The notes below the pieces were generated by a model. That model saw only the letters and a list, made by a program, of their open reading frames with translations. It made no database searches and was not told the DNA's origin. Shown here in pieces: positions 8,311-16,983 of a stretch of DNA of 64,000 bases (its first letter is position 1; every line of letters starts with the position of its first letter). The position numbers were made by a program, and so were the translations under genes. Origin of the DNA: Hyphomonadaceae bacterium ML37 (GTDB lineage: Bacteria > Pseudomonadota > Alphaproteobacteria > Caulobacterales > Maricaulaceae); assembly GCA_027627685.1 (NCBI GenBank), contig CP091241.1, forward strand, positions 829,149-893,148. Direction: 5' to 3'.

Positions 8311-9099
8311 ATGAAACAGCTGGTGCTGGCCGCTTCGGTCGTCATCTGCCTGACCGCCGCCGGGCAGGCGCGCGCCGACAGGTATTACGACTGCGAGGCC
8401 ACCTTCTTCACCCAGAGCGGCGGCCCCGTTCAGGGCCGGCTTTGGATATCCGATGTTGGACGGAGCGATGCGAGCCAGTTCCGCCGGGCCGAGGGCCGCC
8501 TGGAGTTCACAGAGCTGGCGCCGGCGCGTTGGCAGGAAGGCGAGGTCCGGCTGGATCTGGCAGGCGGGCCCGCCGTGGGGCACGCTGAGGCGCTTGGCGC
8601 CGGGGTCGCCTTCTCTGGCGTGTACGGGACCCAGCGCGACGGGTTGTGGTGGGCGGACTGTCAGTCGCGGGCCACGCCCCCGGCCTGGGCGCGGGACGGA
8701 GAAACAGTCAGCGGCGTCGAGCAGGAGTTGCGCGCGCTTCAGGGACTGAACATGGACACCGGCCGCATCCTTGCGGCGTCAGGCTCCGATGACGTCGATA
8801 TCTTCCTGGGCATGTTCATGGGCCGAAGCCCGGTTATCGCCGCCGGACCGCAGGCGCGGATCATGCTCAGCTCAACGCCTCCCGGCTTTTCCGAGCTCGA
8901 CCCCGGGACTGCCGATTGCTCCGGTGTACGCAACGAACGTCCCGGGGGCGGCATTCCTTTCGTATCGATCGAACGCGGCGCAATCATCTGCGTCTTGACC
9001 AATGACCGGTATCTCGGCGCCCTGCGGGTGACCAGCGCGGACGGCGGCGACGATCCGCATCTGCGCTTCTCCTTTGAGCGGTGGGGGGTGGTGCGGTGA
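8311..9099 (+). CDS. Exported protein of unknown two-module family, member 1
   Basis: A 262-residue exported protein that I do not recognise. The signal peptide (QLVLAASVVICLTAAGQARA) ends near residue 22. The N-terminal module runs from YYDCEATFF to WWADCQSR, bracketed by two Cys. The C-terminal module ends with GAIICVLTNDRYLGALRV and a terminal FSFERWG. The same two-module plan, including the G-x-x-ICV-x-T-x-x-R-x-LGA-x-R signature, recurs in the next gene, so they are paralogues. AGGAG lies 6 bases before the ATG. The two genes nearly overlap and are presumably co-transcribed, divergent from the Sel1/domain genes. Confidence 0.75.
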   Translation: MKQLVLAASVVICLTAAGQARADRYYDCEATFFTQSGGPVQGRLWISDVGRSDASQFRRAEGRLEFTELAPARWQEGEVRLDLAGGPAVGHAEALGAGVAFSGVYGTQRDGLWWADCQSRATPPAWARDGETVSGVEQELRALQGLNMDTGRILAASGSDDVDIFLGMFMGRSPVIAAGPQARIMLSSTPPGFSELDPGTADCSGVRNERPGGGIPFVSIERGAIICVLTNDRYLGALRVTSADGGDDPHLRFSFERWGVVR

Positions 9100-9110
9100 T
9101 GGAGGCGAAC

Positions 9111-9953
9111 ATGACGCTGGGCAGATTTGCAATGGCCGCCGCGCTTGCCGGTTTGACCGCGACGGTTGCAGCAGGCGGAGCATCCTTCGCCGCGGACCCT
9201 ATGGATTGCGCCGTGATCTCCTTTGGCCCCGATGGCAATGTTGCTGCGGCGGGCAGCGCGCGTCTTGAACGGGACGTTTCAGCGAATCCCGGCATGCGCG
9301 GAACGATCACGCTTCCCGGTGAAGGCGCCCAGCAGGTTACCGGCGCCTGGGAACAGGGATCGGCCGTGCTGTTCTTCGGCGCGGAACGAGCATTGTTCAG
9401 CGGTCGCGAGTATGCGGGCCGTCCCGGGACAAACACCCGCATCCTGGCGGGCCGGATGGATGGGAGGCCAGTGTTTTTCAGCTGTGATCCGGCTGCCGGG
9501 CCTGCACCTGCGCCGGTCCCGGAACCGGACCGGGACGCCGGACCGGCGCCGCGTCCCGCCGACGGGGACGCCTGGCGCCCCCTGACCGTCCCGTTCCAGT
9601 CGGCGATCGATCTTGATGCAGGCCGGGTCGACCGGCTCGATGGATCATCGGATTTTCCTGATGCAGAGTTTATCCTGGTCAATCTCGGCAATCCGGCCTT
9701 TGTTGTTCCGGAGATTGTGCGGACAGGCTCGCCGGAGGATGGCTCCGGCTCGCTTGCGGACCGCTGCCGGCGGGCGAGCGAATCCGGGGGCTGGACGCGG
9801 CAAATGGCCCTCCCGCTGGACGCCGTCACGCCGGGGAGCGTGATATGCGTCCAGACCACCCGGCGCGTGCTCGGGGCGATCAGACTTGACAGGGTTGGTG
9901 AGGCGGACGCCGGGCTCAGCTATCAGATGTTCAGGCGCGGCGGCCCGGGATGA
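9111..9953 (+). CDS. Exported protein of unknown two-module family, member 2
   Basis: A 280-residue exported protein, paralogue of the gene just upstream. A signal peptide (residues ~5-28, ending SFAA) is followed by MDCAVISFGPDG ... VFFSCDP (module 1 with its Cys pair), then a Pro-rich linker (PAPAPVPEPDRDAGPAP). The C-terminal module contains DRCRRAS and GSVICVQTTRRVLGAIRL. Start choice: the ATG at 9111 has GGAGG 6 bases upstream. An in-frame ATG at 9099 overlaps the previous stop as TGATG and is also possible. Function unknown. Confidence 0.72.
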   Translation: MTLGRFAMAAALAGLTATVAAGGASFAADPMDCAVISFGPDGNVAAAGSARLERDVSANPGMRGTITLPGEGAQQVTGAWEQGSAVLFFGAERALFSGREYAGRPGTNTRILAGRMDGRPVFFSCDPAAGPAPAPVPEPDRDAGPAPRPADGDAWRPLTVPFQSAIDLDAGRVDRLDGSSDFPDAEFILVNLGNPAFVVPEIVRTGSPEDGSGSLADRCRRASESGGWTRQMALPLDAVTPGSVICVQTTRRVLGAIRLDRVGEADAGLSYQMFRRGGPG

Positions 9954-10268
9954 ATTGCGGATTCCGCCGCTACACGCCGGCGGTCTGACGCCGGGACTGA
10001 GCTGTCCGTGCCGATTGGACACTCGGGAGGCGCGCCCTGAATTCCGGTGGGATTGTGCGCAGCTTGTATGTCCTTGGAGCAAGTGCGCGCCGGCCGGTGA
10101 GGCACGGGCTGCACGCAAGCCGTCCCCTTGCCGCATGCAGCCCGCCTCAGGTGCAGTCCCCAGGGCCTGCAGTGCGCATACTGCCGGTGATCCGGGCGTC
10201 CCGGCGCCCCCTGTTCAGGGGAGGACAGTCTTGCCAGCCCGCAGCGCGCGCCGTACATCGGCTGGCAT
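9954..10268. other. Intergenic region before tRNA-Leu
   Basis: No gene supported in these 315 bases. It holds an imperfect hairpin with arms GGGCTGCA (10106-10113) and TGCAGCCC (10136-10143), and the fourth copy of the short palindrome at 10207. Open frames crossing it have no export signal, no ribosome site and no recognisable domain. Confidence 0.5.
10207..10221. repeat. Short palindromic repeat, copy 4
   Basis: CCCCCTGTTCAGGGG, the reverse-complement form of the copies at 6237 and 8107, located 47 bases before tRNA-Leu. Confidence 0.6.
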
Positions 10269-10353
10269 GCGGGTGTGGCGGAACTGGTAGACGCGCTGGA
10301 TTTAGGTTCCAGTGGGGCGACCCGTGGAGGTTCGAGTCCTCTCACCCGCACCA
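10269..10353 (+). tRNA. tRNA-Leu (anticodon UAG)
   Basis: An 85-base class II tRNA. The acceptor arm GCGGGTG (10269-10275) pairs with CACCCGC (10343-10349), followed by A and an encoded CCA (10351-10353). The anticodon stem CTGGA/TCCAG encloses loop TTTAGGT with anticodon TAG at 10303-10305. The long variable arm (GGGGCGACCCGT region) is expected for leucine, and the T-loop GTTCGAGTCC is intact. Confidence 0.97.
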
Positions 10354-10699
10354 TTTTCTCTCGTTCTCCTTCGCGTCCGCTCAGTCGATCCTCGCTAAAG
10401 CTGCGGGCGCGCTGTCGCGCTCTCGCCTCGGCGAAGCCGGGGCTTCGCTCCGGCGTAGCCGAGTGCGAACCCTGGCGGGTTCGGGGACTGGCAGCGCGTC
10501 GCAACATGTGTGTTTTCGCGGCACACGCAGGCCCTTCGGTCCTGACTGACCCCCGTTGCGCACGGAAAATCCCCGTGACATAACGCGCGCTCGCTTCTAA
10601 AGCGGGCGTGACCGGACCGGCGCATCGCCCGCGCCTGTCCCTGTTGAACGCCTTGGCGCAATGCTGACGGCCCCCAAAATCACGAAGGCCCTTTACCTC
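10354..10699. other. Intergenic region between tRNA-Leu and tig
   Basis: No gene seen in these 346 bases. It contains inverted repeats, including a large imperfect cruciform around 10427-10465 (CTCGGC ... GCCGAG) and GAACC-N5-GGGTTC near 10468-10485. One of these may terminate the tRNA transcript. The tig promoter should lie here, but I could not pick a convincing -35/-10 pair. Confidence 0.4.
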
Positions 10700-12193
10700 A
10701 TGAACGTCCAAGAGAAATCCTCTGAAGGTCTGTCGCGCACGTTCGAAGTGGTGGTTCCCGCCTCCGACCTCGAAAAGAAGCTCGCCGCCAAGATCGAGGA
10801 GATCCGCCCCGAGGTGCGCCTGAAGGGCTTCCGTCCGGGCAAGGTGCCTGCGGGCCATATCCGCAAGATGTTCGGCGCGTCGATCATGGGCGATATCCTT
10901 CAGGAAATCGTGCCCGAAGCGACGCAGAAGACGCTGGACGAGCGCAATCTGCGCCCGGCCTCCCAGCCCAATATCGAGGTGAAGTCCGACGCCGACGACG
11001 TCCTGAAAAAGGGCTCCGATTTCGCCTTCCAGATCGCCGTCGAAGTGATGCCGGAGTTCGAGCCGGTTGATCCCAAGACCCTGTCAGTGACCCGTCCGAC
11101 GGCGCCGGTGGGCGACGACCAGGTGGATGAGGCGCTGGGCGAGCTGGCCCGTCAGGCCCAGGCCTATGAGCCCAAGGCCAAGACCGCCAAAGCCGCCGAT
11201 GGCGACAAACTGGTGATCGATTTCGTTGGCATGATCGATGGCGAAGCGTTTGACGGCGGCACGGCGGAAGACGCTGAGCTGGTGATCGGCTCAGGCCAGT
11301 TCATCCCCGGCTTTGAAGAGCAGCTGGTCGGCGTGAAGGCCGGCGACAAGCTCGACGTGAAGGTGACTTTCCCGGAAGCCTATCAGGCCGCTCATCTGGC
11401 GGGCAAGGCGGCGGTGTTCGCCACCACGGTCAAGGAAATTCAGGCCCCGGCCGAAAGCGCCATTGATGATTCGCTGGCAGAGCGCCTGGGCCTTGAGAGC
11501 CTGCAGTCGCTCAAGGACCTGCTGGTCAAGCGCTTCGAGACCGAGCACGCGCAAGCCTCGCGCATGAAGGTCAAACGCTCCCTGCTCGACCAGCTGGACG
11601 AGGCCCATAACGGCATCGACCTGCCCGGCCGCATGGTGGAACAGGAATTTGAGTCCATCTGGCGTGAAGTCGAGCAGGCCATCAAATCGGGCGAGCTGGA
11701 TGACGAGGACAAGGAAAAGTCCGAGGACGAGCTGAAAGCCGATTACGGCAAGATCGCCGAGCGCCGCGTGCGTCTGGGCCTGGTGCTGGCCGAAATCGGC
11801 CGCAAGGCCCGCGTGGACGTCACCCAGGAAGAGATCGCCCGGGCGGTGAACCAGGAAGCCGGACGCTATCCGGGCCAGGAGCGCCAGGTGGTGGAGTTCT
11901 ACCAGAAGAACCCGGGCGCCCTGCAGTCCCTGCGCGCGCCGATCTACGAAGAAAAAGTGGTCGATTACATCCTTGAGCTCGCCGATGTGAGCGAGGTGGA
12001 AATCACCCGCGAGGCGCTGTTCTCCGACGAGGATGAGGCCCCGGCCAAAAAGGCCCCGGCCAAGAAGAAGGCGGCGCCCAAGAAAGCCGCCGCCAAGGCC
12101 GATGCTGACGAGGGCGCTGAGAAGGCTCCGGCCAAGAAGAAGGCTCCCGCTAAGAAGGCTCCCGCTAAGAAGGCCGCCGCCAAAAAGGACTAG
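10700..12193 (+). CDS. tig: Trigger factor with a histone-like Lys/Ala/Pro tail
   Basis: Ribosome-associated chaperone and peptidyl-prolyl isomerase, 497 residues. The N-terminal ribosome-binding domain carries the signature GFRPGKVPAGHIRKMFG (about 45-61). The FKBP-type PPIase domain follows (GDKLVIDFVGMIDGEAFDGG ~170), then the helical C-terminal chaperone domain ending near residue 440. The last ~50 residues are a repetitive tail of APAKK, KKAAPKK and AAAKKD units. The usual family length is about 430-450, so the tail is an extra. The ATG at 10700 matches the family N-terminus; a longer in-frame start at 10661 does not. First gene of tig-clpP-clpX. Confidence 0.96.
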   Translation: MNVQEKSSEGLSRTFEVVVPASDLEKKLAAKIEEIRPEVRLKGFRPGKVPAGHIRKMFGASIMGDILQEIVPEATQKTLDERNLRPASQPNIEVKSDADDVLKKGSDFAFQIAVEVMPEFEPVDPKTLSVTRPTAPVGDDQVDEALGELARQAQAYEPKAKTAKAADGDKLVIDFVGMIDGEAFDGGTAEDAELVIGSGQFIPGFEEQLVGVKAGDKLDVKVTFPEAYQAAHLAGKAAVFATTVKEIQAPAESAIDDSLAERLGLESLQSLKDLLVKRFETEHAQASRMKVKRSLLDQLDEAHNGIDLPGRMVEQEFESIWREVEQAIKSGELDDEDKEKSEDELKADYGKIAERRVRLGLVLAEIGRKARVDVTQEEIARAVNQEAGRYPGQERQVVEFYQKNPGALQSLRAPIYEEKVVDYILELADVSEVEITREALFSDEDEAPAKKAPAKKKAAPKKAAAKADADEGAEKAPAKKKAPAKKAPAKKAAAKKD

Positions 12194-12291
12194 CGGCTGC
12201 CATCGCCGGTTTGCGGTCCGGCGCCCGCCGCCTAGAGTAGCGCAGCGGGCCGGCCGGTCTGCAGCGCCCATCCGAATGCACGGAGCCGAAC

Positions 12292-12924
12292 ATGCGTGAC
12301 GACCCGCAGGACGTGATGATGAACCTGGTGCCCATGGTGGTCGAACAGACCGCGCGGGGCGAGCGGGCCTACGACATCTATTCGCGCCTGCTCAAAGAAC
12401 GCATCGTCTTCGTCACCGGCGTGGTCGAGGATCATATGGCCTCCCTGATGGTGGCGCAGCTTCTGTTCCTCGAATCGGAAAACCCGAAAAAAGAAATCGC
12501 CATGTACATCAACTCGCCGGGCGGGTCGGTGAGCGCGGGTCTGGCGATCTATGACACCATGCAATACATCCGCTGCCCCGTGGCGACGGCTTGCGTCGGC
12601 ATGGCGGCCTCTATGGGCTCGCTGCTGCTGGGCGCCGGCGCCAAGGGCATGCGCTTCGCCACGCCGAACGCGCGAATCATGCTGCACCAGCCCTCGGGCG
12701 GTTTCCGCGGCAACACCGCTGATATCGAGCGCCACGGCGAAGATATCCTGAAAATCAAGCGGCGGATGAACGGGATTTACGTCAAACACACCGGCCAGGA
12801 TCTGGCCGTGGTGGAGAAAACGCTCGACCGCGACACCTTCATGGACGCCGAAGAGGCCATGAAGTTCGGCCTGATCGACCACGTGTACGAAAAGCGTGGC
12901 GGGGCTGAGGGCGCCGAATCTTAA
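12292..12924 (+). CDS. clpP: ATP-dependent Clp protease proteolytic subunit
   Basis: Serine protease subunit forming the double-heptamer chamber that degrades proteins unfolded by ClpX or ClpA. At 210 residues it is the normal size. The catalytic triad is visible: Ser107 in GMAASMGS, His132 in IMLHQPSGG and Asp181 in [25 protein letters not shown] is the usual substrate-strand region. It lies 98 bases after tig and before clpX in the classic order. Confidence 0.98.
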   Translation: MRDDPQDVMMNLVPMVVEQTARGERAYDIYSRLLKERIVFVTGVVEDHMASLMVAQLLFLESENPKKEIAMYINSPGGSVSAGLAIYDTMQYIRCPVATACVGMAASMGSLLLGAGAKGMRFATPNARIMLHQPSGGFRGNTADIERHGEDILKIKRRMNGIYVKHTGQDLAVVEKTLDRDTFMDAEEAMKFGLIDHVYEKRGGAEGAES

Positions 12925-13060
12925 GGCCATTTGCGGTAAATTGAGGCTGGTGCGGGCTGCGCAAAAGCGGCGCCGTGCAGTTTTGCGCGCTTGATCGCAG
13001 GCGCGGGCGTGTGTTCGTATAGGAATGGAAACGTTTCGCTAAGGTCCGGCCCTGATCTTG

Positions 13061-13086
13061 CTTGAGACGCAAAAGTGCGACTCAAG
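13061..13086. other. Hairpin between clpP and clpX
   Basis: An inverted repeat: CTTGAG-A-CGCA, loop AAAG, TGCG-A-CTCAAG. The ten paired bases are interrupted only by one A/A mismatch. No T-run follows. It may be a transcript end or processing site after clpP, or a regulatory structure in the clpX leader, which starts 93 bases downstream. Confidence 0.5.
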
Positions 13087-13178
13087 CCGGCCCGGACCGG
13101 GCCTGGCGCGCGTCGCGCAGAGGGGCCGCATGTGGATTGCACGATCCGCACGGCGAGGCCGGACCGACTGGAGCAGGC

Positions 13179-14453
13179 ATGACCAAGGCGACAACAGGCG
13201 ACGGAAAGAGCACGCTGTATTGCTCGTTCTGCGGCAAGAGCCAGCATGAGGTCCGCAAGCTGATCGCCGGGCCGACCGTGTTCATTTGTGATGAATGCGT
13301 CGAGCTGTGCATGGACATCATCCGCGAGGAGAACAAGACCTCGCTGGTGAAATCCAAGGAAGGCGTGCCGTCTCCGCAGGAAATCTATCAGGTGCTTGAG
13401 GACTATGTGATCGGCCAGGGCCACGCCAAGCGCGTGCTCTCGGTGGCGGTGCACAATCACTACAAGCGCCTCAATCACGCCGGCCAGAACGGCGATGTCG
13501 AGCTGTCCAAATCCAACATCCTGCTGGTCGGCCCGACGGGCTGCGGCAAGACGCTGCTGGCCCAGACGCTGGCGCGCATCCTGGATGTGCCCTTCACCAT
13601 GGCCGACGCCACCACGCTGACCGAAGCGGGTTATGTCGGCGAGGATGTGGAGAACATCGTCCTGAAACTGCTGCAGGCGGCCGATTACAATGTCGAGCGC
13701 GCCCAGCGCGGCATCGTCTATATCGACGAAATCGACAAGATCAGCCGCAAGTCCGACAATCCGTCCATCACCCGCGACGTGTCGGGCGAGGGCGTGCAGC
13801 AGGCGCTGCTGAAAATCATGGAAGGCACGGTCGCCTCCGTGCCGCCCCAGGGCGGGCGCAAGCATCCGCAACAAGAATTTTTGCAGGTGGACACGACCAA
13901 TATCCTGTTTATCGTCGGCGGCGCGTTTGCGGGACTTGAGAAGATCATCGCCCTGCGCGGCAAGGGCTCGGCTGTCGGCTTCGGCGCCGATGTGCGCGAT
14001 CCCGATGCCCGCCGTCAGGGCGAGGTTCTCAAAGAGGTGGAGCCCGACGATCTGCAGCGCTTCGGCCTGATCCCTGAATTTGTCGGCCGCCTTCCGGTGA
14101 TCGCCACGCTGGAAGATCTCGACGAGTCAGCGCTGATCCAGATCCTGACAGAGCCCAAGAACGCGCTCGTGAAGCAGTATCAACGCCTGTTCGAGATGGA
14201 GGGCGTCGGCCTGTCCTTCACCGAGGACGCGCTGGCGGCCATCGCCCACCGCGCCATCGCCCGCAAGACCGGCGCGCGCGGCCTGCGCTCGATCATGGAG
14301 GGCATTCTGCTCGACACCATGTTCGAACTGCCCGGCCTCGACGGTGTTGAAGAGGTGGTAGTCAACGCCGAAGTCGTCACCGGCGCCGCGACCCCGCTGC
14401 ACATCTATTCCAAGAAGCATCAGGCCCAGGCGGCGCCGCAAAAGGGCGCCTGA
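13179..14453 (+). CDS. clpX: ATP-dependent Clp protease ATP-binding subunit ClpX
   Basis: AAA+ unfoldase that feeds substrates to ClpP, 424 residues. The N-terminal zinc-binding domain has C15-x2-C18 and C37-x2-C40. Walker A GPTGCGKT is at 118-125, Walker [11 protein letters not shown] near 185, the [18 protein letters not shown] loop follows, and the sensor-2 Arg lies in [10 protein letters not shown]. The start at 13179 gives the standard MTK... N-terminus, with GGAGC just upstream. In many proteobacteria lon follows directly; here lon is about 24 kb away at 38408. Confidence 0.98.
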   Translation: MTKATTGDGKSTLYCSFCGKSQHEVRKLIAGPTVFICDECVELCMDIIREENKTSLVKSKEGVPSPQEIYQVLEDYVIGQGHAKRVLSVAVHNHYKRLNHAGQNGDVELSKSNILLVGPTGCGKTLLAQTLARILDVPFTMADATTLTEAGYVGEDVENIVLKLLQAADYNVERAQRGIVYIDEIDKISRKSDNPSITRDVSGEGVQQALLKIMEGTVASVPPQGGRKHPQQEFLQVDTTNILFIVGGAFAGLEKIIALRGKGSAVGFGADVRDPDARRQGEVLKEVEPDDLQRFGLIPEFVGRLPVIATLEDLDESALIQILTEPKNALVKQYQRLFEMEGVGLSFTEDALAAIAHRAIARKTGARGLRSIMEGILLDTMFELPGLDGVEEVVVNAEVVTGAATPLHIYSKKHQAQAAPQKGA

Positions 14454-14484
14454 TCCTCACCGGTTTCATTGAAACAGCACATTG

Positions 14485-14508
14485 CGGCGGTCCCTATTGG
14501 GACCGCCG
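14485..14508. terminator. Bidirectional hairpin between clpX and the HNH gene
   Basis: A 10-bp stem CGGCGGTCCC / GGGACCGCCG with a TATT loop, placed exactly between two convergent stops. The T-run is short, so termination is inferred mainly from position and stem strength. Confidence 0.6.
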
Positions 14509-15075
14509 TCAGCTTTCCAGTTCGACATCCCAGTAGAGATAATCCAGCCAGCTCTCGTGCAGATACTTGGGCGGGAAGCGGCGGCCCTGGGCCTGCAGCT
14601 GATGCATGTTCGGCCGCTCGGCCGGCCGGTGCAGGGGCATCTTGGCCTCGCGCGGCGTGCGTCCGCCCTTTTTCAGATTACACGGCGCGCAGGCGGTGGC
14701 GATATTGTCCCACGTGGTGCGTCCGCCATAGGCGCGCGGGATCACGTGATCAAAGGTCAGCAAATCCAGCTTGTCCGTGCCGCAATACTGGCAACGGAAA
14801 CCGTCGCGCAGGAACAGGTTGAAGCGGGTAAAGGCCGGCGGGCGGTCCTGGCTGATATAGTCGCGCAGCGCCACGACAGACGGCGCCGGCAGGGAGACGC
14901 TGGGCGAGCGGATCAGCGTGTCATACTCAGACACGATGTCGACGCGCTCCAGGAACACCGCCTTGATCGCCTCCTGCCAGGGCCAGGTGGACAGCGGATA
15001 GTAGGAGAGGGGCTGGTAGTCCGCATTGAGGACGAGACAGCGCAGGTCTTCAGGAGCGGTTCTGAACACCCGCAT
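14509..15075 (-). CDS. HNH endonuclease family protein
   Basis: A 188-residue HNH nuclease-fold protein of a type widely kept in alphaproteobacterial chromosomes. The zinc/active-site region is C95-x2-C98 (GFRCQYCG), D109-H110 (FDHVIPRAYGG), N124 and C129-x2-C132-N133. The upstream half (NADYQPLSYYPLSTWPWQEAIKAV) is the conserved family N-terminal domain. GGAGG lies 5 bases before the ATG at 15075. Its broad, non-mobile distribution suggests a housekeeping DNA-processing role rather than a homing element; no specific substrate can be named. Confidence 0.85.
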   Translation of the reverse strand: MRVFRTAPEDLRCLVLNADYQPLSYYPLSTWPWQEAIKAVFLERVDIVSEYDTLIRSPSVSLPAPSVVALRDYISQDRPPAFTRFNLFLRDGFRCQYCGTDKLDLLTFDHVIPRAYGGRTTWDNIATACAPCNLKKGGRTPREAKMPLHRPAERPNMHQLQAQGRRFPPKYLHESWLDYLYWDVELES

Positions 15076-15307
15076 CACACCCTCCACAAGGGCGAGACGC
15101 GCGGGGTGTCCGCGGCAGTCAACGGGCCAGTGGCCCCGTATGATGCCAAAGGCGTCCTGAAGACGCGTCTCCTTCAAACCAGACGCCGGAAATCATTGGA
15201 CGAATCACCGGCGCGATCCTTTGGTCGGACGCACTCTAACCGAGGTCGTGTTACACGCCTATGACAGTGCGCTGACAGGTCTTTGATATATGGGGACGAG
15301 GCGCGCC

Positions 15308-15967
15308 TTAAACCAGCTTGCCGGCGAAGGCGTCCTTCAGGAAGCGCCCGCCCAGATCGAGTCCGTCCGGTCCGATGGAGTGCGGCACGCCGCCGGAGAT
15401 GTGAAATTCCGCCCCGTGGCCCGCCGCCGCCAGACCCTGCGCCGCCATCAGCGTCATGCCCACGGGCAGGACCTCGTCCTGATCGCCGTGGATGAGCAAT
15501 ATGGGCGGTTTGCAGGTCATTTCCTGCGACAGACGCTCTGGCCCGGCCAGTGCGCCCGAATAGCCCAGGATCGCCGCCGGGGCGGTTTCACGGCGCAATC
15601 CGGCGTGCAGGGCCATCATCGTACCCTGGCTGAAGCCGATGATCGCCAGATCCGATGGCTGCAGCTCCCAGCGGTTCAGCTCCGATTTCAGGAATTGCTC
15701 GGCGCTGGCGTGGGCGCTGCGCACGCCCGATTCCATCGCCACCGGGTCGAGGCGGCTGATAGGAAACCATTGATATCCGCCGGGATAGCCCGGCACGGGT
15801 TCGGGCGCGTTGGGGCTGGCCCAGGCCACGTCCGGGAAGTCCGCCGCCCACGCTTGCGCCAGCCCCGCCAGGTCAGCGCCGTTGGAGCCATAGCCGTGAA
15901 ACAGCACGACCAGTTTCTTCGCCTTGCCGCCACGGGGCGGGATGCGCGGTCCGTCAATGAGGATCAT
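15308..15967 (-). CDS. Alpha/beta-hydrolase, phospholipase/carboxylesterase family
   Basis: A 219-residue serine esterase of the Abhydrolase_2 type (EstB/acyl-protein-thioesterase-like), cytoplasmic and without a signal peptide. Oxyanion-hole region LFHGYGSNG, nucleophile Ser113 in GFSQG, Asp164 in HGDQDEVLP and His196 in GGVPHSIG complete the triad. Length is standard. It stands alone, divergent from gluQRS; the physiological ester is unknown. Confidence 0.9.
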   Translation of the reverse strand: MILIDGPRIPPRGGKAKKLVVLFHGYGSNGADLAGLAQAWAADFPDVAWASPNAPEPVPGYPGGYQWFPISRLDPVAMESGVRSAHASAEQFLKSELNRWELQPSDLAIIGFSQGTMMALHAGLRRETAPAAILGYSGALAGPERLSQEMTCKPPILLIHGDQDEVLPVGMTLMAAQGLAAAGHGAEFHISGGVPHSIGPDGLDLGGRFLKDAFAGKLV

Positions 15968-16101
15968 GGAAAGCGGCAGGCCTCTGTCAGCAGGATCAAT
16001 CAGCCCGGATCATAGCTCGCCCGAAGGCGGTGCGAACCCCGTTACTGCGCCCGGCCTTTCAGGCCCGCGACAGGTGCGCACGGGTGCGCTAGGAAGCGGG
16101 C

Positions 16102-16983
16102 ATGACCGGTTTTATCACCCGTTTCGCGCCGTCGCCCACCGGACGCCTGCATCTGGGCCACGCTTTCTCGGCGCTGACCGCCTTTGACGCGGCGCGGGTC
16201 GCAGGCGGAACCTGCCTCTTGCGCATCGAGGATATCGATCAGACCCGCTGCACGCCGGACTTCGAAGCGGGCATTTACGAGGATCTGGCCTGGCTGGGGC
16301 TGGGGCTGGACTGGCCGCGCCCGGCGCGCCGTCAGAGCGATTATTTTCCTGAGTATGCCCGCGCGCTGGGGCGCCTGGCTGGCGCCGGTCTCGTCTATCG
16401 CTGTTTCAAGACGCGCAAGGAGATCGCCGAAGAGATAGCGCGCGCACCTCATCATCCCGGCGAGGGGCCGGAGGGGATCATCTATCCCGGCCCGGACACG
16501 CCCATGAGCGAGGCGGAAGAGGCCGGCCGCCTGGCGCGCGGGGAGGCCTATGCCTGGCGCCTGTCGCTGCGCGCCTGCCGCGAGGCGCTCTGCGCGCGCT
16601 ATGACGCGCTGGTCTTCACAGAGGAGGGCGAGGGGCCTGAGGGCGAGCATGGCGCGATCGCCGCCCGGCCGGACCTGCTGGGCGATGTGATTCTGGCGCG
16701 CAAGGATGTGGGGACGAGCTATCACCTGGCCTGTGTCCATGATGACGCGCTGCAGGGCGTCACCCATTTGATCCGGGGCCAAGATCTGTATTTCGCCACC
16801 CATTTGCACCGGCTGTTGCAGGAACTGCTCGGCCTGCCCGTGCCGGTCTGGCGCCATCACCGCCTGCTCACCGACGATACAGGCCGCCGCTACGCCAAGC
16901 GTGACCGGTCCTTGACGCTGGAGGCTTTGCGCGAGGCGGGCGCAACGCCAGAGGATATCCGGGCGCGGGTGGGGCTGTCATGA
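16102..16983 (+). CDS. gluQ: Glutamyl-Q tRNA(Asp) synthetase
   Basis: Attaches glutamate to the queuosine base of tRNA-Asp. At 293 residues it is the typical short GluRS-like size, lacking an anticodon-binding domain. The class I signature appears as FAPSPTGRLHLGH (HIGH motif H17-L-G-H20), followed by LLRIEDIDQTR. The KMSKS equivalent is YAKRDRS, as is usual in this family. AGGAAG precedes the ATG. The stop overlaps the following tetR start in ATGA, so both are probably co-transcribed. Confidence 0.95.
   Translation: MTGFITRFAPSPTGRLHLGHAFSALTAFDAARVAGGTCLLRIEDIDQTRCTPDFEAGIYEDLAWLGLGLDWPRPARRQSDYFPEYARALGRLAGAGLVYRCFKTRKEIAEEIARAPHHPGEGPEGIIYPGPDTPMSEAEEAGRLARGEAYAWRLSLRACREALCARYDALVFTEEGEGPEGEHGAIAARPDLLGDVILARKDVGTSYHLACVHDDALQGVTHLIRGQDLYFATHLHRLLQELLGLPVPVWRHHRLLTDDTGRRYAKRDRSLTLEALREAGATPEDIRARVGLS

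Noticed and set aside
10354-10699. Heat-shock (RpoH-type) promoter for tig
   Set aside because: I looked for a CTTG/CCCCAT-like pair and found only weak partial matches; not reported as a feature.
12033-12193. Repetitive codons at the end of tig considered as a CRISPR-like or satellite array
   Set aside because: The repeats are in frame, encode PAKK-type residues, vary in length and have no spacers; they are a protein tail.
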